Assembly (NCBI RefSeq): GCF_031181705.1
Contig: NZ_JAPSKN010000013.1
Location: 1-51,943 of the forward strand
Origin: Streptomyces sp.
Lineage (GTDB): Bacteria; Actinomycetota; Actinomycetes; Streptomycetales; Streptomycetaceae
Direction: 5' to 3'
Length of the DNA stretch: 51,943 nt
Position numbers and translations under genes: made by a program. The notes beneath the pieces were generated by a model. That model was not told where the DNA came from. It saw nothing but the letters and a program-made list of their open reading frames with translations, and did not search any database. Within the stretch, counting starts at the first letter, position 1, and every line of letters begins with the position of its first letter. Positions 8,926 through 18,081 of the stretch are shown here, piece by piece.

Positions 8926-9762
8926 ATGGCCACGCTCGCCTCCCGCCGCACGACCCGCCGCCTCGCCGCGGACGCCGGCCTGCTGGTCGTCGCCGCCGCG
9001 TTCGTCCTGCCCCTGGCCTGGGTGGTCCTCTCGGCCCTCGACCCCCACGCGAACCTCCGGGTGAAGGCGCCCGACGGCCTGACCCTGGCCAACTTCGACG
9101 CCGTCCTGACCCCCGAGATCACCTTCACCCCCCTGCTCAACAGCCTGATCCTGTGCGGCGGCGCGACGCTGCTGGCGGTGGTCTGCGCGGTCCTGGCCGC
9201 CTATCCCCTGTCCCGCTTCCGCTCCCGCTTCAACCGGCCGTTCCTGCTGACGATCCTCTTCGCCACCAGCCTGCCCATCACGGCGATCATGGTCCCGGTC
9301 TACGCGCTCTTCGTGCGGGTCGACCTGATCGACACCATGCGGGGCACGATCCTCTTCTTCGCCGCGTCCCAACTGCCGTTCGCCATCTGGCTGATGAAGA
9401 ACTTCATGGACGGCGTCCCGAAGGAGCTGGAGGAGGCGGCCTGGACGGACGGCGCCTCCTCCTTGCAGTCCCTCGTCCGCATCGTGCTGCCCCTGATGGG
9501 CCCGGGCGTGGCCGTGGTGACGGTCTTCTCCTTCGTCATGATGTGGGGCAACTTCTTCGTCCCCTTCATGCTCCTGCTCACCCCCGACCAGATGCCGGCG
9601 TCGGTCAGCATCAACGACTTCTTCGGCAACCGGGGCATGGTGGCGTACGGCCAGCTGGCCGCGTTCTCCCTCGTCTACTCCACGCCGGTGATCCTCCTGT
9701 ACGTCCTGATCGCGAGACGCCTGGGAGGGGGCTTCGCGCTGGGCGGGGCGGTGAAGGGCTGA
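8926..9762 (+). CDS. Sugar ABC transporter permease (MalG-type)
   Basis: The second permease, 278 residues with six TM helices. Its EAA loop is ELEEAAWTDGASSLQSLVRIVLPL. The frame is open upstream into the previous gene, but GGAGG at 8911-8915, 10 bases before ATG 8926, and the typical MalG N-terminus (a basic stretch, then LLVVAAAFVLPLAWVVLSAL) fix the start. It lies 5 bases after the first permease. No ATP-binding subunit follows. Confidence 0.93.
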   Translation: MATLASRRTTRRLAADAGLLVVAAAFVLPLAWVVLSALDPHANLRVKAPDGLTLANFDAVLTPEITFTPLLNSLILCGGATLLAVVCAVLAAYPLSRFRSRFNRPFLLTILFATSLPITAIMVPVYALFVRVDLIDTMRGTILFFAASQLPFAIWLMKNFMDGVPKELEEAAWTDGASSLQSLVRIVLPLMGPGVAVVTVFSFVMMWGNFFVPFMLLLTPDQMPASVSINDFFGNRGMVAYGQLAAFSLVYSTPVILLYVLIARRLGGGFALGGAVKG

Positions 9763-9809
9763 ACAGGACCGGGAAGCAACCGGGAGCGCCGGCTGTTGCT
9801 CCTCATGGT

Positions 9810-9825
9810 CGCGGTGATCACCGCG
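9810..9825. promoter_or_regulatory. Perfect 16-bp palindrome before the MDR gene
   Basis: CGCGGTGATCACCGCG is an exact palindrome ending 19 bases before ATG 9845. Its place in an 82-base gap could make it an operator for the downstream gene or a short hairpin ending the permease transcript. Confidence 0.45.
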
Positions 9826-9844
9826 TTCCACACGAGGGGGAGAC

Positions 9845-10765
9845 ATGTCCGTGCGTGCTCTGGTGGTCGATCCGGCCGCGTCCGAAACGGTCCGTCTGGG
9901 CGAGGTCGCCGAGCCGGTGCCCGGGCCGGGTCAGGTCCTGGTGGAGGTGTCGCACGCCTCGCTGAACCACGGTGACCTCAACGACGCCCGCTCCGGGCGG
10001 GTGCCGGTGGGAGCGGTGCTCGGGTCGGACGCCGCCGGCGTGGTCGTCCGGGCCGCGGCCGACGGGACCGGGCCGGCGGTGGGCACGCGGGTGGTGGCCC
10101 TCACCTCGGGGGCGTTCGCCGAGCGCGTCGCGATCGACGTGGGTGCCCTCGCCGAGGTGCCCGGGGGTCTGGACCCGGCCAGGGCGGTGGCCCTGCCGGT
10201 CGCCGGGGTGGCGGCTCTGCGCTCGCTGCGGGCCGCCGGACTCGGGCCCGGCAAGCGGGTGCTGGTCACCGGGGCGTCCGGTGGAGTCGGCCGGTTCGCC
10301 GTCCAGCTGGCCGCCCGTGCCGGTGCCCGTGTGATCGCGTCCGTCGGCTCGGCCGCCCGCGCGGAGGGCCTGGCCGAGTCCGGCGCCGACGAGGTGCTGG
10401 TCGGGCTGGAAGGGCTGCGGGAGCCGGTGGACATCGTCATCGACAGCGTCGGCGGTCCTCAACTGGTCGCCGCCTGGAGCCTGCTCGCGCCCGGCGGCAG
10501 TGTCCAGAGCGTCGGCTGGACCTCGGGGGAACCGGCGGTCTTCCCGCCGTACGCGACCGTCGGCCCGGCCAAGTCCCTGTCCTCCTTCGTCATCGACTCG
10601 GACGCGGGCGCGGACCTGGCCGTCCTCACCGCGCTGGCCGCCGAGGGGGCCCTGACCGTCGAGACCGGCTGGCAGGGCCCGTGGGACCGGTTCGACGAGG
10701 CGGCCGAGGCGCTGCGGGCGCGCCGGATCCGCGGGAAGGCCGTGCTGGAGGTGACGTCCCGCTGA
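9845..10765 (+). CDS. Zinc-independent MDR oxidoreductase (quinone oxidoreductase-like)
   Basis: A cytoplasmic NADPH-dependent medium-chain reductase of 306 residues. The N-terminal GroES-like fold (about 20-110) lacks the zinc-binding cysteines of alcohol dehydrogenases. The Rossmann motif VLVTGASGGVGRFAVQLAARAGARV occupies the usual mid-protein place, which fits quinone/enone reductases. GAGGGGGAG lies just before the ATG. It may be transcribed with the sugar operon or separately. The substrate is unknown. Confidence 0.87.
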   Translation: MSVRALVVDPAASETVRLGEVAEPVPGPGQVLVEVSHASLNHGDLNDARSGRVPVGAVLGSDAAGVVVRAAADGTGPAVGTRVVALTSGAFAERVAIDVGALAEVPGGLDPARAVALPVAGVAALRSLRAAGLGPGKRVLVTGASGGVGRFAVQLAARAGARVIASVGSAARAEGLAESGADEVLVGLEGLREPVDIVIDSVGGPQLVAAWSLLAPGGSVQSVGWTSGEPAVFPPYATVGPAKSLSSFVIDSDAGADLAVLTALAAEGALTVETGWQGPWDRFDEAAEALRARRIRGKAVLEVTSR

Positions 10766-10770
10766 GCGGC

Positions 10771-10803
10771 GGGGCGGGGGACGGCCCGGCCCTCCCCCGC
10801 CCC
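10771..10803. terminator. Bidirectional GC-rich terminator
   Basis: Perfect 11-bp arms, GGGGCGGGGGA at 10771-10781 and TCCCCCGCCCC at 10793-10803, with an 11-base loop, between the convergent MDR and gudD genes. Confidence 0.75.
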
Positions 10804-10814
10804 GGGCCGACCGG

Positions 10815-12152
10815 CTAGCGCACCAGACACGGCCGCTTCGCGTCGAACGACCACCCCGGCACGAGATACCGCATCGCCACCGCGTCGTCCCGCGCCCCCA
10901 GCGCCTTCTTCCGGTACAGCTCGTGTGCGGCCAGCAGCCGGTCCATGTCGAGCGCGACGCCCAGCCCCGGCGCGTCCGGCACCGCGATCTCCCCGTCGAC
11001 GATCCGCGGCGGGTCCACCGTCAGCCGCTCCAGCCCCTCCTGCCAGATCCAGTGCGTGTCCAGCGCGTTGTACTCCCCCGGCGCCGCCGCCCCGCAGTGC
11101 GTCACCATCGCCAGCGAGATGTCGAAGTGGTTGTTGGAGTGACACCCCCACGTCAGCCCCGTCGCCTGGCACAGCTGCGCCACCCGCACCGAGCCCTGCA
11201 TCGTCCAGAAGTGCGGATCGGCCAGCGGGATGGACACCGACTGCAGGGCGAGCGCGTGCGCCAGCTGCCGCCAGTCCGTCGCGATCATGTTGGTCGCCGT
11301 CGGCAGCCCGGTCGCGCGGCGGAACTCCGCGAGGATCTCCCGCCCCGAGTAGCCCTCTTCCGCCCCGCACGGGTCCTCGGCGTACGCCAGCGTCCCGACC
11401 AGCGGCCGGCACAGCTCGACCGCCTCCCGCAGCGACCAGGCCCCGTTGGGATCGAGCGTGATCCGGGCGTCCGGGAACCGCCGCTTCAGCGCCCGCACCG
11501 CCGCGACCTCCTCGGCCCCCTCCAGCACACCGCCCTTGAGCTTGAAGTCCCGGAACCCGTACCGCGCGTACGCCGCCTCGGCCTGCCGCACGATCGCCTC
11601 CGGCGACAGCGCCTCCTCGTGCCGCACCCGGTACCACTCGACCGGGGAGCCGGGCTCGCGCACGTACTCCAGGTCGGTCCGGTCGGCATCGCCCACGTAG
11701 AACAGATAGCCCAGCACCCGCACGGACTCCCGCTGCTGCCCGTCCCCCAGCAGCGCCGCGACCGGCACGCCGAGGTGCTGCCCGAGCAGGTCCAGCAGGG
11801 CCGACTCGACCGCCGTGACGGTGTGGACGGTGGTCCGCTGGTCGAAGGTCTGCGCACCGCGCCCGCCCGCGTCCCGGCCGGCGAACCGCTCCCCGATCTC
11901 CCGCAGCACGCGCTTGTAGTCCCCGACCTTCGCCCCGACGACCAGCGGCTCGGCGTCCCGCAGGGTCTGGGTGATCTGCTCCCCGCCGGGCACCTCCCCG
12001 AGTCCGGTCCGCCCCTCGGAGTCGGTGAGGACGACGACGTTGCGGGTGAAGTACGGCCCGTGCGCACCGGAGAGGTTCAGCTCCATGCTGTCCCGTCCGG
12101 CGACGGGGTAGACGGCGAACGCCGTGACGGTCGGCTGCTGCCCGATGCTCAT
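10815..12152 (-). CDS. gudD: Glucarate dehydratase
   Basis: An enolase-superfamily enzyme of 445 residues that dehydrates D-glucarate to 5-keto-4-deoxyglucarate. The catalytic framework is visible: the KxK motif in FRDFKLKGG, the first metal ligand in LDPNGAW, further ligands in [15 protein letters not shown] and [10 protein letters not shown], and the general-base His in [11 protein letters not shown]. These are glucarate dehydratase rather than mandelate racemase versions. AAGGG precedes ATG 12152. It lies 31 bases after gntP, so the two form a transport-catabolism pair. The later enzymes of the pathway are not in the window. Confidence 0.93.
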   Translation of the reverse strand: MSIGQQPTVTAFAVYPVAGRDSMELNLSGAHGPYFTRNVVVLTDSEGRTGLGEVPGGEQITQTLRDAEPLVVGAKVGDYKRVLREIGERFAGRDAGGRGAQTFDQRTTVHTVTAVESALLDLLGQHLGVPVAALLGDGQQRESVRVLGYLFYVGDADRTDLEYVREPGSPVEWYRVRHEEALSPEAIVRQAEAAYARYGFRDFKLKGGVLEGAEEVAAVRALKRRFPDARITLDPNGAWSLREAVELCRPLVGTLAYAEDPCGAEEGYSGREILAEFRRATGLPTATNMIATDWRQLAHALALQSVSIPLADPHFWTMQGSVRVAQLCQATGLTWGCHSNNHFDISLAMVTHCGAAAPGEYNALDTHWIWQEGLERLTVDPPRIVDGEIAVPDAPGLGVALDMDRLLAAHELYRKKALGARDDAVAMRYLVPGWSFDAKRPCLVR

Positions 12153-12183
12153 CAGGTGCCCTTTCTGCGGCGACGGAAATGAT

Positions 12184-13521
12184 TCACAGACCGAGGACGT
12201 CGAGGACCGACTCGGCCACCAGCACCCCGCCGAGCCCGAGCACGGCCAGCACCGTCGTGTAGGACGTGCGCACCTTGATCGCCTCGATGACGGAGAGGTT
12301 GAAGTACTCCTTGAACAACCAGAAACCCGGGTCGTTCACGTGGGAGAAGGCGATGGAGCCGCAGGCCACGGCCAGCACCATCACCTCCGGGTGGACCCCG
12401 CCGCCCGCGAGCAGGGGCAGCGCCACCCCGGACGCGGTCACGACGGCGACCGTGGCCGAGCCGAGCGCGATGCGCAGGATGACCGCGACGAGCCAGGCGA
12501 GGACGATCGGCGAGACGGACCAGCCGTCGGTGACGTCCTTGATGTAGTCGGAGATCCCGCCCTCGACCAGGACGTTCTTGAAGGCCCCGCCCGCGCCGAT
12601 CACCAGCAGGATCATCGCCATGGCCTGGGCCGCCGACGTGCAGGACGCTCCGACTTCGCTCAGGCTGCGCCCGATCCGCGGCCCGAACGCCCAGACCGCC
12701 AGGCACAGCGTCAGCAACAGCGCGATCGGCGCCGAACCGGCGAAGGCGACGGTGTGCAGCAGCGGGCTCTCGCCGGAGGTGGCCATGTCGGTCACGGCGG
12801 CGGCCACGATCAGCACCACGGGGAACAGCGCCACGCACAGCGACCAGCCGAGCCCGGGCATCTCCTCCTCGGCGAACTCCCGCTCGCTGACCAGGCCCTT
12901 GGGGATCGACGGCGTCAGCCGCGCGACGAACGGCAGACGGGGCCAGGTCAGGGCGATGAGCGCCCCGGCGGGGACCGCGACGAACAGGCCGTAGAACAGG
13001 GTGAGTCCGACGGAGGCGTGGAAGGTCGCGGCGACTGCGGTGGGCCCGGGGTGCGGCGGCAGGAAGCTGTGCATGGTGGACAGGGCGATGGACATGGGCA
13101 GCCCGACCCACAGCAGCTTGGCCCCGGTGACCCGGACCAGCGTGAACGCGATCGGCACGATGATGATGAACGCGACCTCGTAGAACATGGTGACGCCGAT
13201 CAGCATGGCCGTGACGACCATGGCCACCTGGACCCAGCGCGGCCCGAAGGCGTCCAGGAGTGTGCCGGCTATCCGCTGCGCGGCACCGGAGTCCCCCATC
13301 ACGCGGCCGACCATGGCACCGAGCCCGATCGTCAGCATGGTGTCGCCGATCTGGTCCCCGATGCCCTCGGAGAGGACGTCCGGGACGGTCGCCACGGGGA
13401 TGCCCTGCACGAGCGCGACCCCGACCGCCACCAGGAGCAGCGCCGCGAAGCCGTTCAGCTTCAGCCTGGTCATGAGGAGCAAAAGGATCAGGACGCTGAT
13501 CCCGACGACGAGCAGAGGCAA
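12184..13521 (-). CDS. GntP-family sugar-acid permease
   Basis: A gluconate:H+ symporter family protein of 445 residues, with about 12-14 hydrophobic segments and the GntP stretches [15 protein letters not shown] and [14 protein letters not shown]. The start is a rare TTG at 13521, supported by AAAGGGGAA about 8 bases before it. Cotranscription with gudD suggests its physiological substrate is glucarate or a related aldarate, although the family name is gluconate permease. A good promoter and a repeated operator lie just upstream. Confidence 0.92.
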   Translation of the reverse strand: MPLLVVGISVLILLLLMTRLKLNGFAALLLVAVGVALVQGIPVATVPDVLSEGIGDQIGDTMLTIGLGAMVGRVMGDSGAAQRIAGTLLDAFGPRWVQVAMVVTAMLIGVTMFYEVAFIIIVPIAFTLVRVTGAKLLWVGLPMSIALSTMHSFLPPHPGPTAVAATFHASVGLTLFYGLFVAVPAGALIALTWPRLPFVARLTPSIPKGLVSEREFAEEEMPGLGWSLCVALFPVVLIVAAAVTDMATSGESPLLHTVAFAGSAPIALLLTLCLAVWAFGPRIGRSLSEVGASCTSAAQAMAMILLVIGAGGAFKNVLVEGGISDYIKDVTDGWSVSPIVLAWLVAVILRIALGSATVAVVTASGVALPLLAGGGVHPEVMVLAVACGSIAFSHVNDPGFWLFKEYFNLSVIEAIKVRTSYTTVLAVLGLGGVLVAESVLDVLGL

Positions 13522-13551
13522 GGCAGTTCCCCTTTGAACCGACGACCCATC

Positions 13552-13582
13552 TCTGTATGCAGACGGCGTCTACGTATGCAGA
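13552..13582. promoter_or_regulatory. Candidate operator repeats of the gntP-gudD operon
   Basis: GTATGCAGA occurs at 13555-13563 and 13574-13582, 19 bases apart. The first is part of the near-palindrome TCTGTATGCAGA (13552-13563), and AGACGGCGTCT (13561-13571) is a perfect dyad between them. They fall at about +1 to +30 of the predicted transcript, a place that gives repression. Confidence 0.6.
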
Positions 13583-13585
13583 TGG

Positions 13586-13614
13586 AGGCTAAGTGGGTGA
13601 ACGGCATGGGTCAA
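13586..13614 (-). promoter_or_regulatory. Promoter of gntP-gudD
   Basis: On the minus strand, TTGACC (13614-13609) is followed after 17 bases by TAGCCT (13591-13586), a good match to the housekeeping consensus. It would start transcription at about 13579, inside the repeat array. Confidence 0.65.
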
Positions 13615-14011
13615 TGGTTCGACGATCACGAATCACCTGAGGGGGTACACCCGCCGCGGACCGCGCGAATCGCGCCGCGCCTCCTCCCGCGCGCCCACCC
13701 CGCCGGGGAGGTGACGGGGACGCACACGGTTTCGACGCCCGCCCGTGCGCACGGCTTCCGGGACGGCCCCGGCCACGCCCACGACACCGGGGCCCGGGCC
13801 GACCAGGGACGCGAATATGCCCGCTGAGCTTGCCGTTCGCCGGAGGCGCGGTCGCTGCGCGAGCCGGTCGCCGCAGCGGACCCGGTCCGCGCCCGTACAA
13901 CCGTCCATCGGACGGGCCGTCCTCGGTCCCGGCGAACCCGCCGGTAGCCGTAGCTTCCTACAATGCGTGATCCTGGCCGAACCGACCGTAGTCGCCGCAG
14001 TCCGGCGCCCT
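13615..14011. other. About 400 bases without a gene
   Basis: Short open frames here on both strands are Arg/Pro/Ala-rich and have no start signals. The only structure I see is the perfect palindrome CCGTGCGCACGG at 13743-13754 and a TACAAT box at 13959-13964 that might serve the downstream regulator. Confidence 0.5.
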
Positions 14012-14024
14012 TAGCTTGAGGCCC

Positions 14025-14753
14025 GTGCGCCGACCTTCACCCCGCCCGAGCGAGCCCTCCCCCACGACTCCGCCCTTCAACGCCCCCGCCGCGCGCCGGC
14101 TGCGCGCGGCCCTCGGCATGGCCCCCGAGCACGTCGCCCACGGCATGCGCGTCTCGTACGGGCACCCGCACGTCTCCCCGGACCACGTCATCGCCTGGGA
14201 GCGCGGGATCACGGCCCCGTCCGACTCCGAACTCACCGCCCTCGCGGGCGTGCTGTGGTGCTCGCCCGCCGAGCTCATCGGCCGGCCGCGCACCCTGCGC
14301 GAACACCGCATCGCCCGCTGCCTCGCCCCCGAGGACGTGGCCCGGGCGGTCGGGCACGACGTCCACGCGTATCTGCGCATGGAGGAGACCGACAGCTGGC
14401 GCGGCACCGAGCGCCAGTCCGCCGCGCTGGCCGAGCTGCTCGGCCTCGGCCTGCCCGACTTCGTCACCGTCACCGGCCGCGACGCCCGCCTCGGCGGCCT
14501 GCTGCGCAGCGCGGTCACCACCCGCTGGCAGGCCTACGGACGCCCGGTGGCCCGGCTCGTCCCCCTGGACCGGCGGTTCCTGGAGGCGGCCCTGCGGAGC
14601 CTGCACGAGGACTACCAGGGGCACATGGCGGCCACCCTGAGCTGGGGCGGCGGCAGCGGTGACGCGGGCGGCGCCGGCCAGGACTTCCTCGACCGGATCG
14701 TCGAGCACTTCTGGGCGAAGCTGCGGGACGACGACGGCCGCAAGGGTGGTTAG
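14025..14753 (+). CDS. Double helix-turn-helix (XRE-type) regulator
   Basis: A cytoplasmic protein of 242 residues with two Xre/Cro-like modules in series: about 25-90 (ARRLRAALGMAPEHVAHGM and the following recognition region) and about 95-155 (ARAVGHDVHAYLRMEETD). The remaining third is of unknown fold. I use GTG 14025 because TAGCTT (14012-14017) lies exactly 7 bases upstream, the leaderless pattern; TTG 14016 is the other candidate. Its TAG stop overlaps the TAA stop of the convergent phosphofructokinase gene. A role in controlling central carbon genes is suggested only by position. Confidence 0.8.
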   Translation: MRRPSPRPSEPSPTTPPFNAPAARRLRAALGMAPEHVAHGMRVSYGHPHVSPDHVIAWERGITAPSDSELTALAGVLWCSPAELIGRPRTLREHRIARCLAPEDVARAVGHDVHAYLRMEETDSWRGTERQSAALAELLGLGLPDFVTVTGRDARLGGLLRSAVTTRWQAYGRPVARLVPLDRRFLEAALRSLHEDYQGHMAATLSWGGGSGDAGGAGQDFLDRIVEHFWAKLRDDDGRKGG

Positions 14754-15775
14754 AAGACCGACTCGGCCTCGTCCATGCGGTCCTTGGGCACGGTCTTCAG
14801 CTCGGTCACGGCCTCGGCGAGCGGCACCATCACGATGTCCGTCCCGCGCAGCGCGGTCATGTGGCCGAACCGGCCCTGGTGCGCGGCCTCCACCGCGTGC
14901 CAGCCGAACCGCGTGGCCAGCACCCGGTCGTAGGCGGTCGGCACACCACCGCGCTGGATGTGGCCGAGGATGACCGGCTTGGCCTCCTTGCCCAGACGCC
15001 GCTCCAGCTCGTGCGCGAGGGCCGCGCCGATGCCCTGGAAGCGCTCGTGGCCGAACTTGTCTATGGCGCCCTTGCCGTAGTCCATGGTGCCCTCGGCGGG
15101 GTGGGCGCCCTCGGCGACGCAGACCACCGCGAACTTCTTGCCGCGGGCGAAGCGCTCCTCGACCATCTTCACCAGGTCGGCCGGGTCGAACGGGCGCTCC
15201 GGCAGGCAGATGCCGTGCGCGCCGGCGGCCATGCCGGACTCCAGCGCGATCCAGCCCGCGTGCCGGCCCATGACCTCCACGACCATCACGCGCTGGTGGG
15301 ACTCGGCGGTGGTCTTCAGGCGGTCCATCGCCTCGGTGGCGACGCCGACCGCGGTGTCGAAGCCGAAGGTGCGGTCCGTGGAGGAGATGTCGTTGTCGAT
15401 CGTCTTCGGCACGCCCACCACGGGCAGCCCCGCGTCGGACAGCATGCGGGCCGCCGTCAGCGTGCCCTCGCCGCCGATCGGGATGAGCGCGTCGATGCCG
15501 AACTCGTGGATCATGTCGGAGGCGTTCTCGCAGGCCTCGCGCAGCCGGTCGCGCTCCAGGCGGGACGAACCGAGGATCGTGCCGCCTCGGGCGAGGATGC
15601 CGCTGACCGCGTTCAGGTCGAGGGTGCGGTAGCGCCCGTCCAGCAGCCCCGCGTAGCCGTCTTCGAACCCGATGACCTCGTCGCCGTAGTTGTCGACCGC
15701 CCGGTGCACGACCGACCGGATCACGGCGTTCAGGCCGGGGCAGTCGCCGCCTGCGGTGAGAACTCCGATACGCAT
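14750..15775 (-). CDS. pfkA: 6-phosphofructokinase, ATP-dependent type
   Basis: Makes fructose 1,6-bisphosphate, the committed step of glycolysis; 341 residues. Motifs are GGDCPGLN (9-16), IGGEGT (100-105), PKTIDNDI (123-130) and a late GHIQRGGVPTAYDR. Gly104 with Lys124 is the combination of the ATP-using Streptomyces enzymes; pyrophosphate-dependent relatives carry Asp104. The frame is open to 15853, but the conserved N-terminus MRIGVLTAGG and GGAG 10 bases before it set the start at 15775. It is divergent from pta. S. coelicolor has several pfkA paralogues, so the copy number is open. Confidence 0.93.
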   Translation of the reverse strand: MRIGVLTAGGDCPGLNAVIRSVVHRAVDNYGDEVIGFEDGYAGLLDGRYRTLDLNAVSGILARGGTILGSSRLERDRLREACENASDMIHEFGIDALIPIGGEGTLTAARMLSDAGLPVVGVPKTIDNDISSTDRTFGFDTAVGVATEAMDRLKTTAESHQRVMVVEVMGRHAGWIALESGMAAGAHGICLPERPFDPADLVKMVEERFARGKKFAVVCVAEGAHPAEGTMDYGKGAIDKFGHERFQGIGAALAHELERRLGKEAKPVILGHIQRGGVPTAYDRVLATRFGWHAVEAAHQGRFGHMTALRGTDIVMVPLAEAVTELKTVPKDRMDEAESVF

Positions 15776-15990
15776 CGTGCTGTGTCTCCTGCTCGCTGTT
15801 GACACCGGTGAGCCACTGCCGATTGTTTCACGCTCCGCAGCCCGCTGTGGCACCCCGCTCTGACGGGCGCCTTATCTAGCGAAAGAGGTATTGTCAAGAG
15901 GGTTCTGCTCACCTCGGTGGGCGATTTTTGTGCCCCCGGCTGGACAGTCGTCCTGATGTGTACCCCCTCGCGATGAAACGGAGAGCCCGC
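15776..15990. promoter_or_regulatory. Divergent pfkA / pta promoter region
   Basis: A gene-free stretch of 215 bases. On the minus strand TTGACA (15897-15892) is followed by TAGATAAG only 13 bases later, a poor fit, so the pfkA promoter is unresolved. No clear box was found for pta. Confidence 0.45.
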
Positions 15991-18081
15991 GTGACCCGCA
16001 GCGTGTACGTGACCGGCATCGACCGCGGTGACGGCCGCCAGGTCGTCGAACTGGGGGTCATGGAACTCCTCACCCGCCAGGTCGACCGCGTGGGCGTCTT
16101 CCGCCCCCTGGTCCACGACGGGCCGGACCGGCTCTTCGAGCTGCTGCGCGCCCGCTACCGGCTCGCCCAGGACCCCGCGACCGTGTACGGGATGGACTAC
16201 CACGAGGCGTCCGCCCTCCAGGCCGAGGCCGGCACCGACGAGCTGGTCTCCACGCTCGTCGACCGCTTCCACCGGGTCGCCCGCGACTTCGACGTCGTCC
16301 TGGTCCTCGGCACCGACTACGCCGGCACCCAGCTCCCGGACGAGCTGTCGCTGAACGCCCGGCTGGCGAACGAGTTCGGCGCGTCCGTGCTGCCGGTCGT
16401 CGGCGGCCGCAAGCAGTCCGTGGAGGCCGTGCTCGCCGAGACGCGCAACGCCTACCGCGCCTACGACACCCTCGGCTGCGACGTCCTGGCGATGGTCGCC
16501 AACCGGGTCGCGCGCGAGGACCGCGACGAGATCGCCCGCCAGCTGGACTCCCGGCTCCCGGTGCCCTGTTACGTGCTGCCCGACGAGCCGGCCCTGTCCG
16601 CCCCGACCGTCTCGCAGATCAGCCACGCCCTGGGCGCCGAGGTGGTGCTCGGCGACGACTCCGGGCTCGCCCGGGACGTGCTCGGCTTCGTCTTCGGGGG
16701 CGCGATGCTGCCGAACTTCCTCGGTGCCCTGACCCCGGGCTGCCTCGTCGTCACCCCGGGCGACCGGGCGGACCTGGTGGTGGGCGCGCTCGCCGCGCAC
16801 AGCGCCGGCACCCCGCCGATAGCGGGGATCCTGCTCACCCTGAACGAGGTGCCCGGCCAGGACATCCTCACCCTCGCCGACCGTCTCGCGCCCGGCACCC
16901 CGGTGCTGTCGGTGACCGGCAACAGCTTCCCCACCGCCGAGCAGCTGTTCTCCCTGGAGGGCAAGCTCAACGCGGCCACCCCGCGCAAGGCGGAGCGGGC
17001 CCTCGGCCTGTTCGAGCGCTTCGCCGACACCGCCGACCTCGCGCGCCGCGTCTCCGCGCCCAGCAGCGACCGCGTCACGCCGATGATGTTCGAGCACAAG
17101 CTGCTGGAGCAGGCCCGATCCGACCTGCGCCGGGTCGTGCTGCCCGAGGGCACCGAGGAGCGCGTGCTGCACGCCGCCGAGGTGCTGCTGCGCCGGGGCG
17201 TGTGCGAGCTGACCCTGCTCGGTCCGGTCGACCAGATCCGCAAGAAGGCCGCCGACCTCGGCGTGGACCTGGGCGAGACGCAGCTGATCGACCCCGCCAC
17301 CTCCGACCTGCGGGACGGCTTCGCCGAGAAGTACGCGGCCCTGCGCGCCCACCGGGGCGTCACGGTGGAGCTGGCCTACGACGTCGTCTCGGACGTGAAC
17401 TACTTCGGCACGCTGATGGTCCAGGAGGGCCTCGCCGACGGCATGGTGTCGGGCTCGGTGCACTCCACGGCCGCGACCATCCGCCCGGCCTTCGAGATCA
17501 TCAAGACCAGGCCGGACGCGGACATCGTCTCGTCGGTGTTCTTCATGTGCCTGGCCGACAAGGTCCTCGTCTACGGCGACTGCGCGGTCAACCCGGACCC
17601 GAACGCCGAGCAGCTGGCCGACATCGCCGTCCAGTCGGCGACCACGGCCGCGCAGTTCGGGGTGGAGCCGCGGATCGCGATGCTGTCGTACTCGACCGGC
17701 ACCTCCGGCTCGGGCGCCGACGTCGACAAGGTGCGCGAGGCCACCGAGCTGGTCCGCTCGCGCCGGCCCGACCTGAAGATCGAGGGCCCGATCCAGTACG
17801 ACGCCGCCGTGGAGCCGTCGGTCGCGGCGACCAAGCTGCCCGGCTCCGAGGTCGCCGGCCAGGCGAGCGTGCTGATCTTCCCCGACCTGAACACCGGCAA
17901 CAACACCTACAAGGCCGTGCAGCGCTCGGCCGGCGCGATCGCCGTCGGGCCGGTGCTGCAGGGCCTGCGCAAGCCGGTCAACGACCTGTCCCGGGGCGCC
18001 CTGGTCCAGGACATCGTCAACACCGTCGCCATCACGGCGATCCAGGCCCAGACCCCGAGCGAGAAGGCAGCAGCCCAGTGA
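15991..18081 (+). CDS. pta: Phosphate acetyltransferase
   Basis: Converts acetyl-CoA and phosphate to acetyl phosphate; 696 residues, the long three-part form found in E. coli. An N-terminal dethiobiotin synthetase-like P-loop domain (about 1-210, start SVYVTGIDRGDG) is followed by a DRTGG regulatory domain (about 215-330) and the catalytic PTA domain (about 370-690) with VLPEGTEERVL, ADGMVSGSVHSTAATIRPAF and PDLNTGNNTYKAVQRSAG in place. In the N-terminal P-loop the usual GKT is replaced by IDRGDG, so nucleotide binding there may be lost. GTG 15991 has GGAGAG just upstream. It overlaps ackA by 4 bases. Confidence 0.94.
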   Translation: MTRSVYVTGIDRGDGRQVVELGVMELLTRQVDRVGVFRPLVHDGPDRLFELLRARYRLAQDPATVYGMDYHEASALQAEAGTDELVSTLVDRFHRVARDFDVVLVLGTDYAGTQLPDELSLNARLANEFGASVLPVVGGRKQSVEAVLAETRNAYRAYDTLGCDVLAMVANRVAREDRDEIARQLDSRLPVPCYVLPDEPALSAPTVSQISHALGAEVVLGDDSGLARDVLGFVFGGAMLPNFLGALTPGCLVVTPGDRADLVVGALAAHSAGTPPIAGILLTLNEVPGQDILTLADRLAPGTPVLSVTGNSFPTAEQLFSLEGKLNAATPRKAERALGLFERFADTADLARRVSAPSSDRVTPMMFEHKLLEQARSDLRRVVLPEGTEERVLHAAEVLLRRGVCELTLLGPVDQIRKKAADLGVDLGETQLIDPATSDLRDGFAEKYAALRAHRGVTVELAYDVVSDVNYFGTLMVQEGLADGMVSGSVHSTAATIRPAFEIIKTRPDADIVSSVFFMCLADKVLVYGDCAVNPDPNAEQLADIAVQSATTAAQFGVEPRIAMLSYSTGTSGSGADVDKVREATELVRSRRPDLKIEGPIQYDAAVEPSVAATKLPGSEVAGQASVLIFPDLNTGNNTYKAVQRSAGAIAVGPVLQGLRKPVNDLSRGALVQDIVNTVAITAIQAQTPSEKAAAQ

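Noticed and set aside
12124..13827. A 567-codon plus-strand frame opposite gudD-gntP
   Set aside because: The product is His/Arg/Gly/Asp-rich, typical of a shadow frame in high G+C DNA.
13745..14014. Possible small gene before the XRE regulator
   Set aside because: No ribosome site, and composition (Arg/Pro/Ala/Thr) is that of random GC-rich sequence.
15871..15897. TTGACA/TAGATA promoter for pfkA
   Set aside because: The boxes are only 13 bases apart, too close for a sigma-70-type promoter; kept only as an unresolved region.
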